Below the pieces are notes generated by a model. That model saw only the letters and a list, made by a program, of their open reading frames with translations. It was not told the origin of the DNA and did no database searches. A program made the position numbers and the translations under genes. 64,000 bases of DNA, from assembly GCA_017165825.1 (NCBI GenBank), contig CM029368.1, positions 27,494,697 through 27,558,696 on the forward strand, read 5' to 3'. Numbering within the stretch: position 1 is the stretch's first letter; each line of letters starts with the position of its first letter. Below, piece by piece: positions 54,357 through 64,000 of this stretch. The stretch comes from Hepsetus odoe (Eukaryota > Chordata > Actinopteri > Characiformes > Hepsetidae).

Positions 54357-54579
54357 CCAGGACTTTTTTATGGGCTTCATGGCAATTTTCAGTTTTTGTT
54401 TTTATTTATTTTTTATATATTTTTTTTCTCATTTCACTTCACCAACTTAGACTATGCAGAACCATCACAATAAGAGTACCTGTACATGGGCCAAACTGGA
54501 CAGAAAAGAAACAGAACTGTCTGCATATCTGAAAATGTGCTGTGAGGTTTGGACACAAGCTATTTCTTAAAAAAATCCT

Positions 54580-54775
54580 AGCATTCATAGGGCAACGGGT
54601 GGAGAACACCCTGGACAGATCGCCAGTCCTTTGCAGAAACACACACTCTCAGCAGTCACACCTGAACATGCAATTCCACACAGAAGGAAACGGGGTCATC
54701 CTGGTTGGGGATCAAACCCAACACCTTCTCCCTGTGCTGGGACAGCGCTACCCACTGAACTATCACTGAAAACAC
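54580..54775 (-). mobile_element. second SINE-like repeat, diverged
   Basis: acaccctggacagatcgcca, cacacagaaggaaacgggg and gatcaaacccaacaccttct, ending acccactgaactatcac. Confidence 0.6.
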
Positions 54776-55373
54776 TCACATAAATCTTCAGGAGGGCCTG
54801 GAAAGATGTTCTCCCTCACAAAATGGGCCCCACCCATAGCATAGTAGGTTGAGTCCACTGTTTTTGATTACGCTGTTGGTTAATCTGATACAGTAGGACT
54901 TCCATCCAGCTCCTGAAGGCCTAACCAATGGGGTCACCTAGATAGCTCGGAGAAAAACAACTCTGATTAGATCGTTTTCTTTATCAATGAATTATTCCCT
55001 TATTCAACTGAAAAGTTCGTAAATATCGGTTTGAATGGAAGCGCAGCATCCCTGCTCGAGTTAGTCAGTACGAATCCTCCCCACGTCTTTGAAGTTTTTC
55101 ATTTTCAGACCTGTGGTTTGGGGGACGGGGGGGCTCGGCAGAGACGAGGTAAAGTAGGTCCACAGCAGAAAGGAGTATTTGTAGGTCTAGGCTGCTGAAG
55201 GAGTGTGTTAAAGGAGTGTATTCTTCAGCTGAAAGGACGGTGTGGCCCTCGTGCTCCCTCATCTTCCCTCCTCACACTCTCTGTGTTCGGCAGCTGAAAG
55301 CCACAGTGTGTTTCTGGATCAGGGTCACGGTGCCTCCGGCTCTTTCACAGCACACCATTCGCAAGCCTTTCTT

Positions 55374-55378
<5 letters not shown>

Positions 55379-55412
<34 letters not shown>

Positions 55413-55434
55413 GTGTGTTTGTGTGTATGTGTGT
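55379..55434. repeat. (GT)n microsatellite, interrupted
   Basis: Start of a 310-nt region (to about 55690) of repeated GT runs and GTGTGTAT variants. Confidence 0.93.
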
Positions 55435-56212
55435 AATTGAGGTGCAGTTTTGTGTGTATCACTTGTTGAGGTGCAGTTATGTGTTTGCATGTGTGTGTAG
55501 GTGTGTATTTGTATGTGTGTGTTACTGAGGCGCTGTTTAGTGTGTATGTGTGTATTGTATCACTTGTTGAGGTGCAGCTAAGTGTGTGTGTGTGTGTGTG
55601 TGTGTGTGCATATGACTTATTGTTGGGCTGTTTTGTGTGTGCGTCTGCATGTGAGTGTGTGTGTGTGTGTGATTGTGTGTGTGTGTGAGTGTCTGCTCTG
55701 ATGGATTTGTGTCCATTAAAGAGTAACAGACACTTGAAAGCTGAGAACAGAACGAGTCCCTCTTTAGAGAAACTGCGAGAAAATGGCCTCTCACTGCATT
55801 CGGCTTAAATGGGCCTTTCATCAGCAGCGTTCAGTCACTTTTAAACAGATCTCTTTTAGAATATGAGCTGCTTTATAAATCACAGCTAAAGACTGTAATG
55901 CTGAATGAAAACCTGATTGTGTACGAGGCTCTGAAGAAGGTAGGATCGACTGTAGACGCTACCGGAGAGTAAGTGCGAGAAAACCGCACCTACTCATTTA
56001 TTTCTGGACAAAGAGCCTGATTTTCGCCACTTTATAGAGATATGAGCCTATTGTAGAGTGATCGTGAGTCCAAAAGTATCCAGACCTCTCTTTTAATGGA
56101 AATTCAGTGCTTGCTTGTTTCTAACAAAGGGACCTTTTGGAAGCAAACCGATTCCTCGATTGGTGGAAGGCGTGACATTTCCCCCGACACCACAGCACAC
56201 AATGAAACTCCC

Positions 56213-56300
56213 TTCACACACACACACACACATTGGAGCAGTGAGCAGCCATATCCTGCAGTGTTGGGGACAGTACCTTGCTCAAGGATACCTTGCCCTG
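56213..56300 (-). mobile_element. SINE body fragment
   Basis: A CA run, then ggagcagtgagcagccatat and gtaccttgctcaaggatacc. Head and tail are lost. Confidence 0.45.
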
Positions 56301-57056
56301 AACGAACTTTACATGAGCCGAATGTCCCCATGTCCAATGCTGATCACTCCCTAGGCCTGTCCACCAGTTCCTTTGGGAGATGCAGTAGTGGTTGATCACC
56401 CAAGTTCATCAATGCTCTCTAGATCGAATGCAATCAAATGCTTGCAATGTTCCTACAACTAAAGCCTTCCAATAAGAGTAGAGGCTGTTCTTGCAGCAAG
56501 GTGGGGACAGTTATATGTGCAACAGGCCTGTTTGACAGGGGGACGTAAACAAATACCAGCAAGGACCTGCCAGTTTGGAGATGATAATCTCAGAATGGAC
56601 AGGGTTTAAACCAGTCAGCCTACGAGACTTTAAGCATCCATGGGAATAGAGACAGCTAGGGCAACTGGAAATAAAACTGTCATGGCCGCGGAAACCAAAG
56701 ACTCTAAGCAATAATTCTGCAGCACGAGTGCTCCCCTAGCTTCGATCCAAACGTTAAGACGGTGGGCCAGAAGGCCAGCGTTTCAAGGCCGCTGCACCAT
56801 CTAAGATTGTTGCAAGGACAGAGGACCACTCCTTGGATGCAGCCTCATTTTTGAGATTCAGATATTAACTGTTCGCCCCCAAAAACGTTTTTTTGCTTTG
56901 CACTGATGACATTTGGCTTTGATAATTTGAGATCAGATTTTCAGGTTTTATTTTCTGGTATTTACATCTACATTCAGTTACATATACCTTGTGTTTCACC
57001 TTGGAAAAACTGGATGGTCAGATACAAAAGCTCCCGTGTCATATACAGTTTAATGT

Positions 57057-57175
57057 CATCTCTCATTTTCTGAGCCGCTTTTCCTGATTAGCGCCAGTGC
57101 TGGAGTCTATCCCAGCTCACACAGGCAAAAGGCAGGGACACACCCTGGACAGTCCATCACAGGACGGACACATAG

Positions 57176-57229
<54 letters not shown>

Positions 57230-57425
57230 CTCAGGGGGCAATTTAGCATCTCCAGTCCTCCTGAACTACTGTCTTTGGACTGTAGGAGGAAACCAGAAAC
57301 CCACACAGACATGGGAAGAAAATGAAAACTCTGCACAAAAAGGACCCAGCCCGCCCCACCAGGGGGTCAAACCCAGGACCTTCTCGCTGTGAGGCAACAG
57401 CACTGTCCACTGCGCCACCGTCCCA
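57057..57425 (-). mobile_element. second SINE-like repeat, best copy
   Basis: From ctcattttctgagccgcttt through tatcccagctcacacaggc, cacaccctggacagtccatc, a CA microsatellite (57184-57228), gggcaatttagcatctccag and ctttggactgtaggaggaaa to the tRNA-like head gggtcaaacccaggaccttc and ccactgcgccaccgt. On the minus strand the head reads as A and B boxes. Confidence 0.8.
57184..57228. repeat. (CA)n microsatellite inside a SINE-like repeat
   Basis: About 22 CA units at the position where this repeat family usually has a short CA run. Confidence 0.95.
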
Positions 57426-57884
57426 CGCAATGTGTAGTATCTTTAGTGCACAGCAAAAACAACTGAATCTGCTTTGTTGTTCCAATACTTTCGGAGGGAC
57501 TTTAGAAGATCTATAAAGCTAAAAAAAATTGACAACGAGAGAAGATACATGGTAGGCACTTTATAAAAAGCCCCATTGGCATGTTGTGTCTCGTCCTGAA
57601 AGCATTCCTGTCTGATATGGACAGAAAAACCTGTTCAAAAAAAAGTCAGACAGAAATTCTCAGGAGTATCTTCAGTTACTCCTTACGGGTGTCTTGATTC
57701 TGTGGAAGACTGTAATGGTGCATGTTATTGCAGCCGAACTGGATCATTTTCTCCACACCGTGTGCCCCACAAAAGCTCCAGAATGTCTCCAGTAACGGCT
57801 CTGCGTGAATGCATGAATGAGGCCTAATGGTTGGCCTTGAAAAAGCACTTTAATAATCCTTTAAGGGAACTTCTACAGAGTCCA

Positions 57885-58205
57885 TTCATTCATTATCACT
57901 TACTGTAACCAAGGACACAGCATTCGCTGGAGCCTGTTCCAGTGTTCATTGGGGTAAATGGACCAGGCCCTCACAGACGAACACAGGGGACAATTTTATC
58001 ACCTCAATCAACCTGAACTGTATGTCTTTGGAAACACTAACACCTAGGGGACAATTCAGCATCTCCAGTCCACCTGACTTCCATGTCTTTAGATGGTGGG
58101 AGCAAACCAGAGCACCAGGAGGAAACACAGGCAGACATGGGGAGAACATGTCCACTTCATGCAGAAAGGACCCGGCACACCTCCCCTGGGAATCAAACCG
58201 TACCC
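57885..58205 (-). mobile_element. second SINE-like repeat
   Basis: Same order as 57057-57425: agcctgttccagtgttcatt, tatgtctttggaaacactaa, gggacaattcagcatctcca, agaccatggggag-like step and ctgggaatcaaaccg at the head. Confidence 0.72.
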
Positions 58206-59015
58206 ATAAACAGCAGTTAAATTTTGGTACAGTAGGAGCCCTTTGTTCACCTTCTGTAGATTGCATATTGACTTTTACTCACCTTATCATTAATTTATGC
58301 ATCTCTCTTTCTCTTTTCCTCAATCTTTCTCAGAAACACACACACACTCTTAGACACACACACACAGGGCAGCAGAAAAATATGCCGATCTCTTCTGGGC
58401 GAATGTTCACAAAGCATTACATGGATGCAATACATTTACAAGTTGTAGCTATAAAAGCAATTCCACCCATGGTTGTCGTCTAATGACTCGTCATGGCAAA
58501 CGAACAGGCCATATTATCAGGAGAGCCATGTGCCACCGTGAGTTTATGTCCCTTTGCATTTCAAATGAATGTCCTTTATGAGTTTTTAATGTGTTTTCCT
58601 CAAGTCTATGCCCACAGCTAACATGTGGGCTGTATTATCAATCCCACAGCTCAGATCTCTTTTATTGGCCAATATTTTTGCGCTGCCTCTATGCTTTTGG
58701 TGCCACTTCAAGTGGAAAAGCTTCTTCTGGAGGACTGGAGCAAGGCTGGATGAGGCTCTAAACGATTTCCCTTCGGATAAGCAGGAGGTCGGGTCCATAA
58801 GACCGACTTTGGGGAGCACTGGACTTTGTGTGTGTGGTGAAAAGAAGAGAAGGATGTTTTTCCAGTTTATCCGCCACTGTGAAACTAAAGGACAGATTTG
58901 TCCTCCACTGTGAGGCTACAGACAAGTTTTAGGCTCTTTCAGCAGGCTTTACATCCAACTCTTTTAAACAACTTGCCTAAAACCTTGCATCCATATATCT
59001 TAATCTCTTATCCTA

Positions 59016-59269
59016 AGTGAAAGTGAAAGTGACAACCCTCGTCATTGCGAGGTCACAGCACAGTACACAGTGAACCACAACGAATTTGGACCCATTTAAC
59101 CCAGGCAAACACCGTGCAGCAGTGGGCAGCTATTGAAAGCACCCAGGAAGCAGTGACGGGGACGGTACCTTGCTCAAGGGTACCTCAAGGGCAACCTATG
59201 GGTGAGGGAATTGAACCCACAATCTGCCGATGCGGGGGCAACTACCTAACCACCAGGCCACTGCAGCCC
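59016..59269 (-). mobile_element. tRNA-headed SINE, full length
   Basis: Tail gtgaaagtgaaagtgacaac, body cagctattgaaagcacccag, head gaattgaacccacaatctgc and ctaaccaccaggccactgca. Confidence 0.85.
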
Positions 59270-59515
59270 TAGGTTCACAGGGGGTGCTGGAGCTTACCCA
59301 ACTGGCCATACGCTCTCAGAAAAAGGTACTGGGGTATCATTGGGGTGATATCTTTCATGTCGCTTTGATTGTCCCTTCATGAGTATGTCTTCAGTACCTT
59401 CAGTTAGGGTACATAACTCATATTTCTCTGCAGTTACTATTTTAAGATGGACTGACTTTCTAGACTTTCAATTTTCCTGTTCCATGTTAGGTTATAAGCT
59501 ACAAACCCCCATTCA

Positions 59516-59718
59516 AGCAGTGGTGGCCTAGAGGTTATGGACTAGGCACCATACTCAGAGGGTTGTGGGTTTGAGTGCACGAGCAGTAGGTTGAGTAAGG
59601 TACCGACCCCATCACTGCTCCGCATGTATGGCTGCACCCTGTTGTAATTTCGTTGCAACGCAGAGAAGCATTTGGTTGTGGTTCACTTTGTGGCTGTGCT
59701 CTGTTCACGATGATGTGT
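59516..59718 (+). mobile_element. tRNA-headed SINE, diverged
   Basis: Head cagtggtggcctagaggtta, gtgggtttgagtgcacgagc, worn body and gttgtggttcactttgtggc near the tail. Confidence 0.7.
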
Positions 59719-60219
59719 TTGTGGACTTTCTCATGGTTCATTCCTCAGGGACAAACACATTTAAGGTACCAGACTGGACATTTAGGGACCATGTTGGACA
59801 TTTAGACTGGATGTGCCTGCACAGGACGTGAACAGTGAAGGCAAAAAGGTGGAGAAACTTCCTGGACAGGTTGCCAGACAGGTCTTGGACAGGTTGTCAT
59901 AACAGGACAGTCACAAAGGCACACCTAAGGGACAGCAGTCCATCATGCATATGTTTGGACAGAAATTAAATCATGCTAATATACCGCTGGAATCCCAGAG
60001 ATGTGCTTGCAGAAATGAGCACAGTTTTGATTATCCTGATCTTTTATTGCAATCGATGTTGTTGAGTTTTCATTACCGACAAGGAAATGAACAGGACACG
60101 CTCCCCGTCGCCAAAAACGTGATGCCAGGATGCGTGGCGCTCCTGATCCATGTAGAACGGTGTCAGCGGCTGAAGTGGGTACAGATGAAGAAGGCCCACT
60201 TGTTGCGCTGCTTCTGTAG

Positions 60220-60430
60220 TCGATCGCCGTAATGATTTATAATTGGCGGACCAGCTCCATTAGGGCGCTTCAGCCTCAGGAACCCTCGGCTTAATTAAAA
60301 GGTTTATTCAGCAGTTTTAACACCGCCTGTGCTCTCTGACCAAGAACAATTACGTCTCACAGCTAATTAGCCGCAGATAAATTAGCATTGTAATGATGAA
60401 GCTGCAGAGATTGAGGTTAATCAGTCTGAT
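60220..60430. promoter_or_regulatory. candidate enhancer block
   Basis: TTAATTAA (60291-60298), TAATTAG (60364-60370), gataaattagcattgtaatg and gaacaattacg within repeat-free sequence. Similar in style to 49730-49965. Confidence 0.35.
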
Positions 60431-60657
60431 ACCTGTGTGCAGCCGAGCTGTTCTTGCCAACACGAGTGATGCTTGTTCACATTTGAAGCGTAGAAAAGCG
60501 GCAACATCGAGGAAAATGCTCAAACCTTCATTTCACGGCACTCAGCCGAGGTGTTTGTTGACTAAAGTTTGGGTCTTTAGTTTAAAGTACCAAAAACAGT
60601 ACCAAAAAACCGCAAAGTCTGTTCGACATTCAATACAGGCTTTTGCAGTACTGATGA

Positions 60658-60882
60658 GGTGAAAGTGAAAGTGACTACCTGTCATTGTGAAACACAGCAC
60701 ACAGTGAACCACAACAAAATGCATCCTCTGCATTACACCCACACACACCGTGCAGCAGGGGGCAGCTATTTTAAGCACCCAAGGGGCAGTGATGGGGACG
60801 GTACAGGACAACCTACTGGCCTGGGATTCAAACCCATGACCTTCTGGCCCTGGGTTCCTAACCACTAGACCAACGCTGCCCC
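60658..60882 (-). mobile_element. tRNA-headed SINE
   Basis: Tail gtgaaagtgaaagtgactac, gtgcagcagggggcagctat, head gggattcaaacccatgacct and taaccactagaccaacgctg. Confidence 0.85.
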
Positions 60883-61131
60883 TGGAAGTTTCTGCAGCCA
60901 CTTCAAGTGTTCACTTTTGGGTCTACAGCTTCACTGGAGTCACTGTAGGACCCAGCTCAGCACTGCAAAGAAAGGCAAACCAGCAAAATAAAATTGCTTT
61001 TTGAATTAAAAAGCATAAAAATTGTGATGATGGTTAATTAAAGACAGTCTTACCATGTAAGTATTCAAACAGTAAGCTAAAATCAAGTATAAAAAACTTT
61101 TTAAAAAAGCTTTCATGTGGCATCGCCCCAC

Positions 61132-61154
61132 TATATATATATATATATATATAT
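61132..61154. repeat. (TA)n microsatellite
   Basis: About 11 TA units. Confidence 0.9.
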
Positions 61155-62082
61155 GTATAACAGCGATGGGTTAAATGCTGTGATAGGAGTAGCCTTTGGC
61201 TCTTTTTGGCACAGATTAAGCCTAAAAACTAGACTTGAAACACTTTCCAATTGTGCATGTCCATTAAAACTGAAATTAATTGTAGGATCAGGCACGATCC
61301 AAGTCCAGGGAGCTGGCGGATGAAGTGGTGTACGTTCCAGCCGGCTGTTTGCTCTGGCGTGGTCTAACACAAATGAAACCATGAGCAAATAATCGAGTGT
61401 CTGTTCACCGTGTCTTCTGAAGGCTTACTGATGCATAAAGCAGGTGTAAATTGCATTCTGAAGCAATTACATCGGAAGGGTTTCTCACTTTTGGAACCGA
61501 ACCACAACATAATGTCTTTACATGCTGTTTGCATAGTAAAGTACCAGGTCGTGGGGTCAGAGGTTAAAAGGGCACCATTGGTGACTCTGTATGGCATATG
61601 CAGTTGGAACAACTCCTACAATTGCAAAATTACCCTCATGTGGCGACGCAGTCATGTGGGATTGGTAGCTCTGTGCCTTTGAGTGTGTGTGAACGAGAGG
61701 AAGAAGGTGATGACCGGACTAGCGCGGCACTTTTTCTACTTTGACAAATGGAAGGCAGTTCAGAGTGAGGCTTTACCGGACATTTCAATTTCAAGTTGGC
61801 GGCAGCGGTAACTGGCCACTGGACCTCCAAACAGGCTGTCCAGCTTGAAAGCGGGTGCCTAGCAACTGTCGTTAAGTGTGATGTTGTTGCTTTAGCATAA
61901 CAGGAGCCATGGCAGAGGGGGCTTTTCTCATTTGAATGAACATTTCCTACATCGCTAATCACAGGCGTGACTGAATTCTATTGTGTTCATATTGAATAAT
62001 CAGGCGTATTTGGACTGAGTTTCCAAAGTGATTACAACTGTGGTTCGGGTCACTGCATGTGTGTATAAGTCTCACTTGTCCT

Positions 62083-62086
62083 GGTG

Positions 62087-62129
<43 letters not shown>
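62083..62129. repeat. (GT)n microsatellite
   Basis: About 23 GT units with one GC change. Confidence 0.95.
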
Positions 62130-62132
<3 letters not shown>

Positions 62133-62429
62133 TCACCAAGTGAACGAGTGGTGCTCCCTGTCTCCATAGCAACACACTGTGTGCAATGGGTGTGTGTGTG
62201 TGTGTGTGAGTGAGTGAGGAAGCTTGTAGAGAGCACACAGTGTGCATGAAGCCTGACCAGTGTGTGGGGTCACAATGCGAAGACCCCTTATCAGCCTTCA
62301 AAATTGGATTATTGCTTTTTGTCCTTTTCTCCGTTAACATGTGACAGGCTGGGGAGACAACAGAAAGTGGGACAGAAAGAGAGTTTGTACCCTGATCTTC
62401 CTACCTATGGCTGACTCATCAGACACCCC

Positions 62430-62431
<2 letters not shown>

Positions 62432-62472
<41 letters not shown>
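62432..62472. repeat. (TC)n microsatellite
   Basis: About 20 TC units followed by tgcagcc, which looks like an acceptor site, but no coding frame follows. Confidence 0.95.
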
Positions 62473-62474
<2 letters not shown>

Positions 62475-62766
62475 GCCCACAAAGCTTCCATAGAATAAAA
62501 GACAAAACCCTGGTCTAATTATGCTGCAGAACATGGAGATGGGCTTTAGCTGTGCGGATCAGACTGAAGGAAAAAGAGTTGATTAGAAATATCTTGTTTC
62601 ATGTGTGTTTTCATCTCCGTCCTTCTGCACCAGGGGAACTGATCAAAAGGAACTTCTGCAGATTTTGAAATGTGTCTGCATGCTAACTGTACTAGTGTGT
62701 GTGTGTGTGTGTTTTTCACATATTTTCAGGATGAAATGTCCTCACCTTGTAGGAAAAGTGGAGATA

Positions 62767-63316
62767 CAGTGCTGTGCAAAAGTTTTAGGCAGGTGTGAAA
62801 AAATGCTGTAAACAAAGAACACTTTCAGAAATATAAATAATGATGTTTATTTTGATCAATTTACAAAATGCAAAGTGAGCGAACAAAAGAAAAATCTAAA
62901 TCAGATCAATATTTGGTGTTTCTACCTTTTGCCTTCAAACCAGCATCAGTTCTTCTAGGTACACTTGCACAAAGTCAGGGATTCTGTAGGATTATAGTCG
63001 GTGTCTGATCAACCAGTTTTACCAAACAGGTACTGATGATCATCAATGTGACACGGAGGTTGAAACACAGTCATGTTTGGAACAACCTACCAGCTGAGCT
63101 CCTTCAAAAACTGTGTGCAAGTGTACCTAGAAGAACTGATGCTGTTTTGAAGGCAAAGGGTGGTCACACCAAATATTGATCTGATTTAGATTCTCTTTTG
63201 TTCATTCACTGCATTTTGTTGATTGATGAAAATAAATGATGAACACTTCCATTTCTGAGAGCGTTCTTTGTTTACAGCATGTTTTCTCACCTGAATAAAA
63301 CTTTTACACAGTGCTG
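62767..63316. mobile_element. fold-back Tc1-like MITE with TA flanks
   Basis: About 550 bp flanked by TA (62765-62766 and 63317-63318). Left end cagtgctgtgcaaaagtttt, right end read inverted cagcactgtgtaaaagtttt; both continue through caggtg and tgctgtaaacaaagaa. Inner arms also pair (ttctaggtacacttgcac against gtgcaagtgtacctagaa). No transposase frame, so it depends on another element. Confidence 0.85.
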
Positions 63317-63318
63317 TA

Positions 63319-64000
63319 TATATATATATAGACGTGTGCGTGTGTGTGAAATGTAATAAATTGATATTTTCTGAGCAGAACACGGGTTTAGTTCCAGATT
63401 TCTGCTCATGCACCGATCCATCATACAGTAAACTTCCTTCAGCAGCACAGTTTAATAAAGCACTGATTAACCAAACCAGGTATTAAAACAGGGCCTACAG
63501 ATTATACTGGGATTCTCTGAGGACAGGTTAAACAAGATTTAAAAATGCATCAAATCACTGCTCACTGTATATATTTGCATTTTTTCAATATAATGTTAAT
63601 GAATACATAAATATAGAAAAGAGTGTGAATACACTGATAGAGAAGAGTGTGCTGTGGATCCCTTAAGTCCGGGAAGTTGTGAGGAGCTTCTCAAATGATT
63701 GCCATCTTTTGGCATGATGGCATATAGAGGACTGTGGGAAAAGGTTTAGGAGGGTGCTCTGTGTCAAAGTAACATCCACATAAAGGCCAGGACCCAAAGG
63801 TTCCTTCCTCCACTGATTATGGCCCTGTTCTGATGCTTAGTGGCCTATTGTAGGCATTTTCAGGGGTACAGGGGGCAGCAAGGGCACCGTGCTACAGCAA
63901 TTCAGTCCCACTGTGTGGGATTTCTATCACCTTCTATCACCTTTCTATGAAAGATGCTTTTCCAGCAGTTTGAATTGTAGCCTTTCTGTGAGCTTGGACT
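63319..64000. other. end of window, nothing recognised
   Basis: AT-rich unique sequence after a short TA run. No coding frame, RNA gene or clear repeat seen. Confidence 0.6.

Larger units (their letters stand above)
53530..54400 (-). mobile_element. Tc1/mariner transposon remnant
   Basis: Left end after a TA at 53528-53529: ggtgccttgcaaaagtattc. On the minus strand 53811-54060 reads a Tc1-type transposase C-terminus: QQDNDPKHAAKATLEWFKGK and SQSPDLNPIENLWSDLK, i.e. the second D and the E of the DD34E triad. The N-terminal half is missing and the frame is not continuous, so it is inactive. The right part contains a 72-nt hairpin and no clear terminal repeat. Confidence 0.85.
40408..64000 (+). 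other. presumed first intron of the KCNT-type gene
   Basis: From the donor gtaggg to the window edge I find no further KCNT exon (nothing encoding VQVEFYVNEN or the S1 region) and no other gene. It holds microsatellites, minisatellites, SINEs, Tc1-like elements and candidate regulatory blocks listed separately. If the gene has a very short exon here I may have missed it. Confidence 0.6.

Noticed and set aside
62473..62520. A splice acceptor after the TC repeat (ctctgcag) as a possible KCNT exon 2
   Set aside because: The following sequence does not encode the conserved VQVEFYVNENTFKERL segment in any frame.

Overview
The window is vertebrate nuclear DNA and almost certainly comes from a teleost fish. 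Its genes are split by GT-AG introns. It carries many CA, GA and GATA microsatellites, several dozen copies of fish-type tRNA-headed SINEs, and Tc1/mariner-like transposon remnants. The repeat mix looks ostariophysan (catfish or characin type), but that last step is inference. I see nothing bacterial, no CRISPR array and no certain free-standing tRNA or rRNA gene.

From 1 to about 30.9 kb, on the minus strand, lies the 5' two thirds of dynamin-2 (dnm2). I placed 16 coding exons at base level: exons 1 to 9, the two alternative exons 10a and 10b, exons 11 to 13, a 12-nt microexon (14) and exon 15. All join in one frame for 556 codons (either exon 10 used, microexon included). They encode the whole GTPase domain, the bundle-signalling and stalk segments up to the start of the PH domain. 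The remaining PH domain, GED and proline-rich tail lie beyond the left edge. Intron 1 is about 14 kb.

About 1 kb from the dnm2 start codon, and divergent from it, is qtrt1 on the plus strand (31878-37449). It has nine exons and is complete at 414 codons plus stop. It encodes the catalytic subunit of the eukaryotic queuine tRNA-ribosyltransferase. The dnm2-qtrt1 neighbourhood is the same as on human chromosome 19p13.2. The two genes have unrelated jobs (membrane fission and tRNA wobble-base modification), so only a shared head-to-head promoter region is implied.

At 40319-40407 a CpG-rich, strong-Kozak first exon encodes the N-terminus of a Slo2-type sodium-activated potassium channel (KCNT1/KCNT2 family). 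I could not find its next exon, so the last 23.6 kb is read as its long first intron. That stretch holds microsatellites, a large 33-bp minisatellite with long incidental open frames, SINEs, two clear Tc1-like elements and several repeat-free, homeodomain-motif-rich blocks that look like candidate enhancers.

The most interesting points are: the dnm2 splicing module (GC-AG intron, flanking CT tracts, mutually exclusive exons, 12-nt microexon); the tiny TG-filled first intron of qtrt1; a four-codon upstream reading frame before the KCNT start; inverted SINE pairs inside qtrt1 introns; and two DNA-transposon hairpins.
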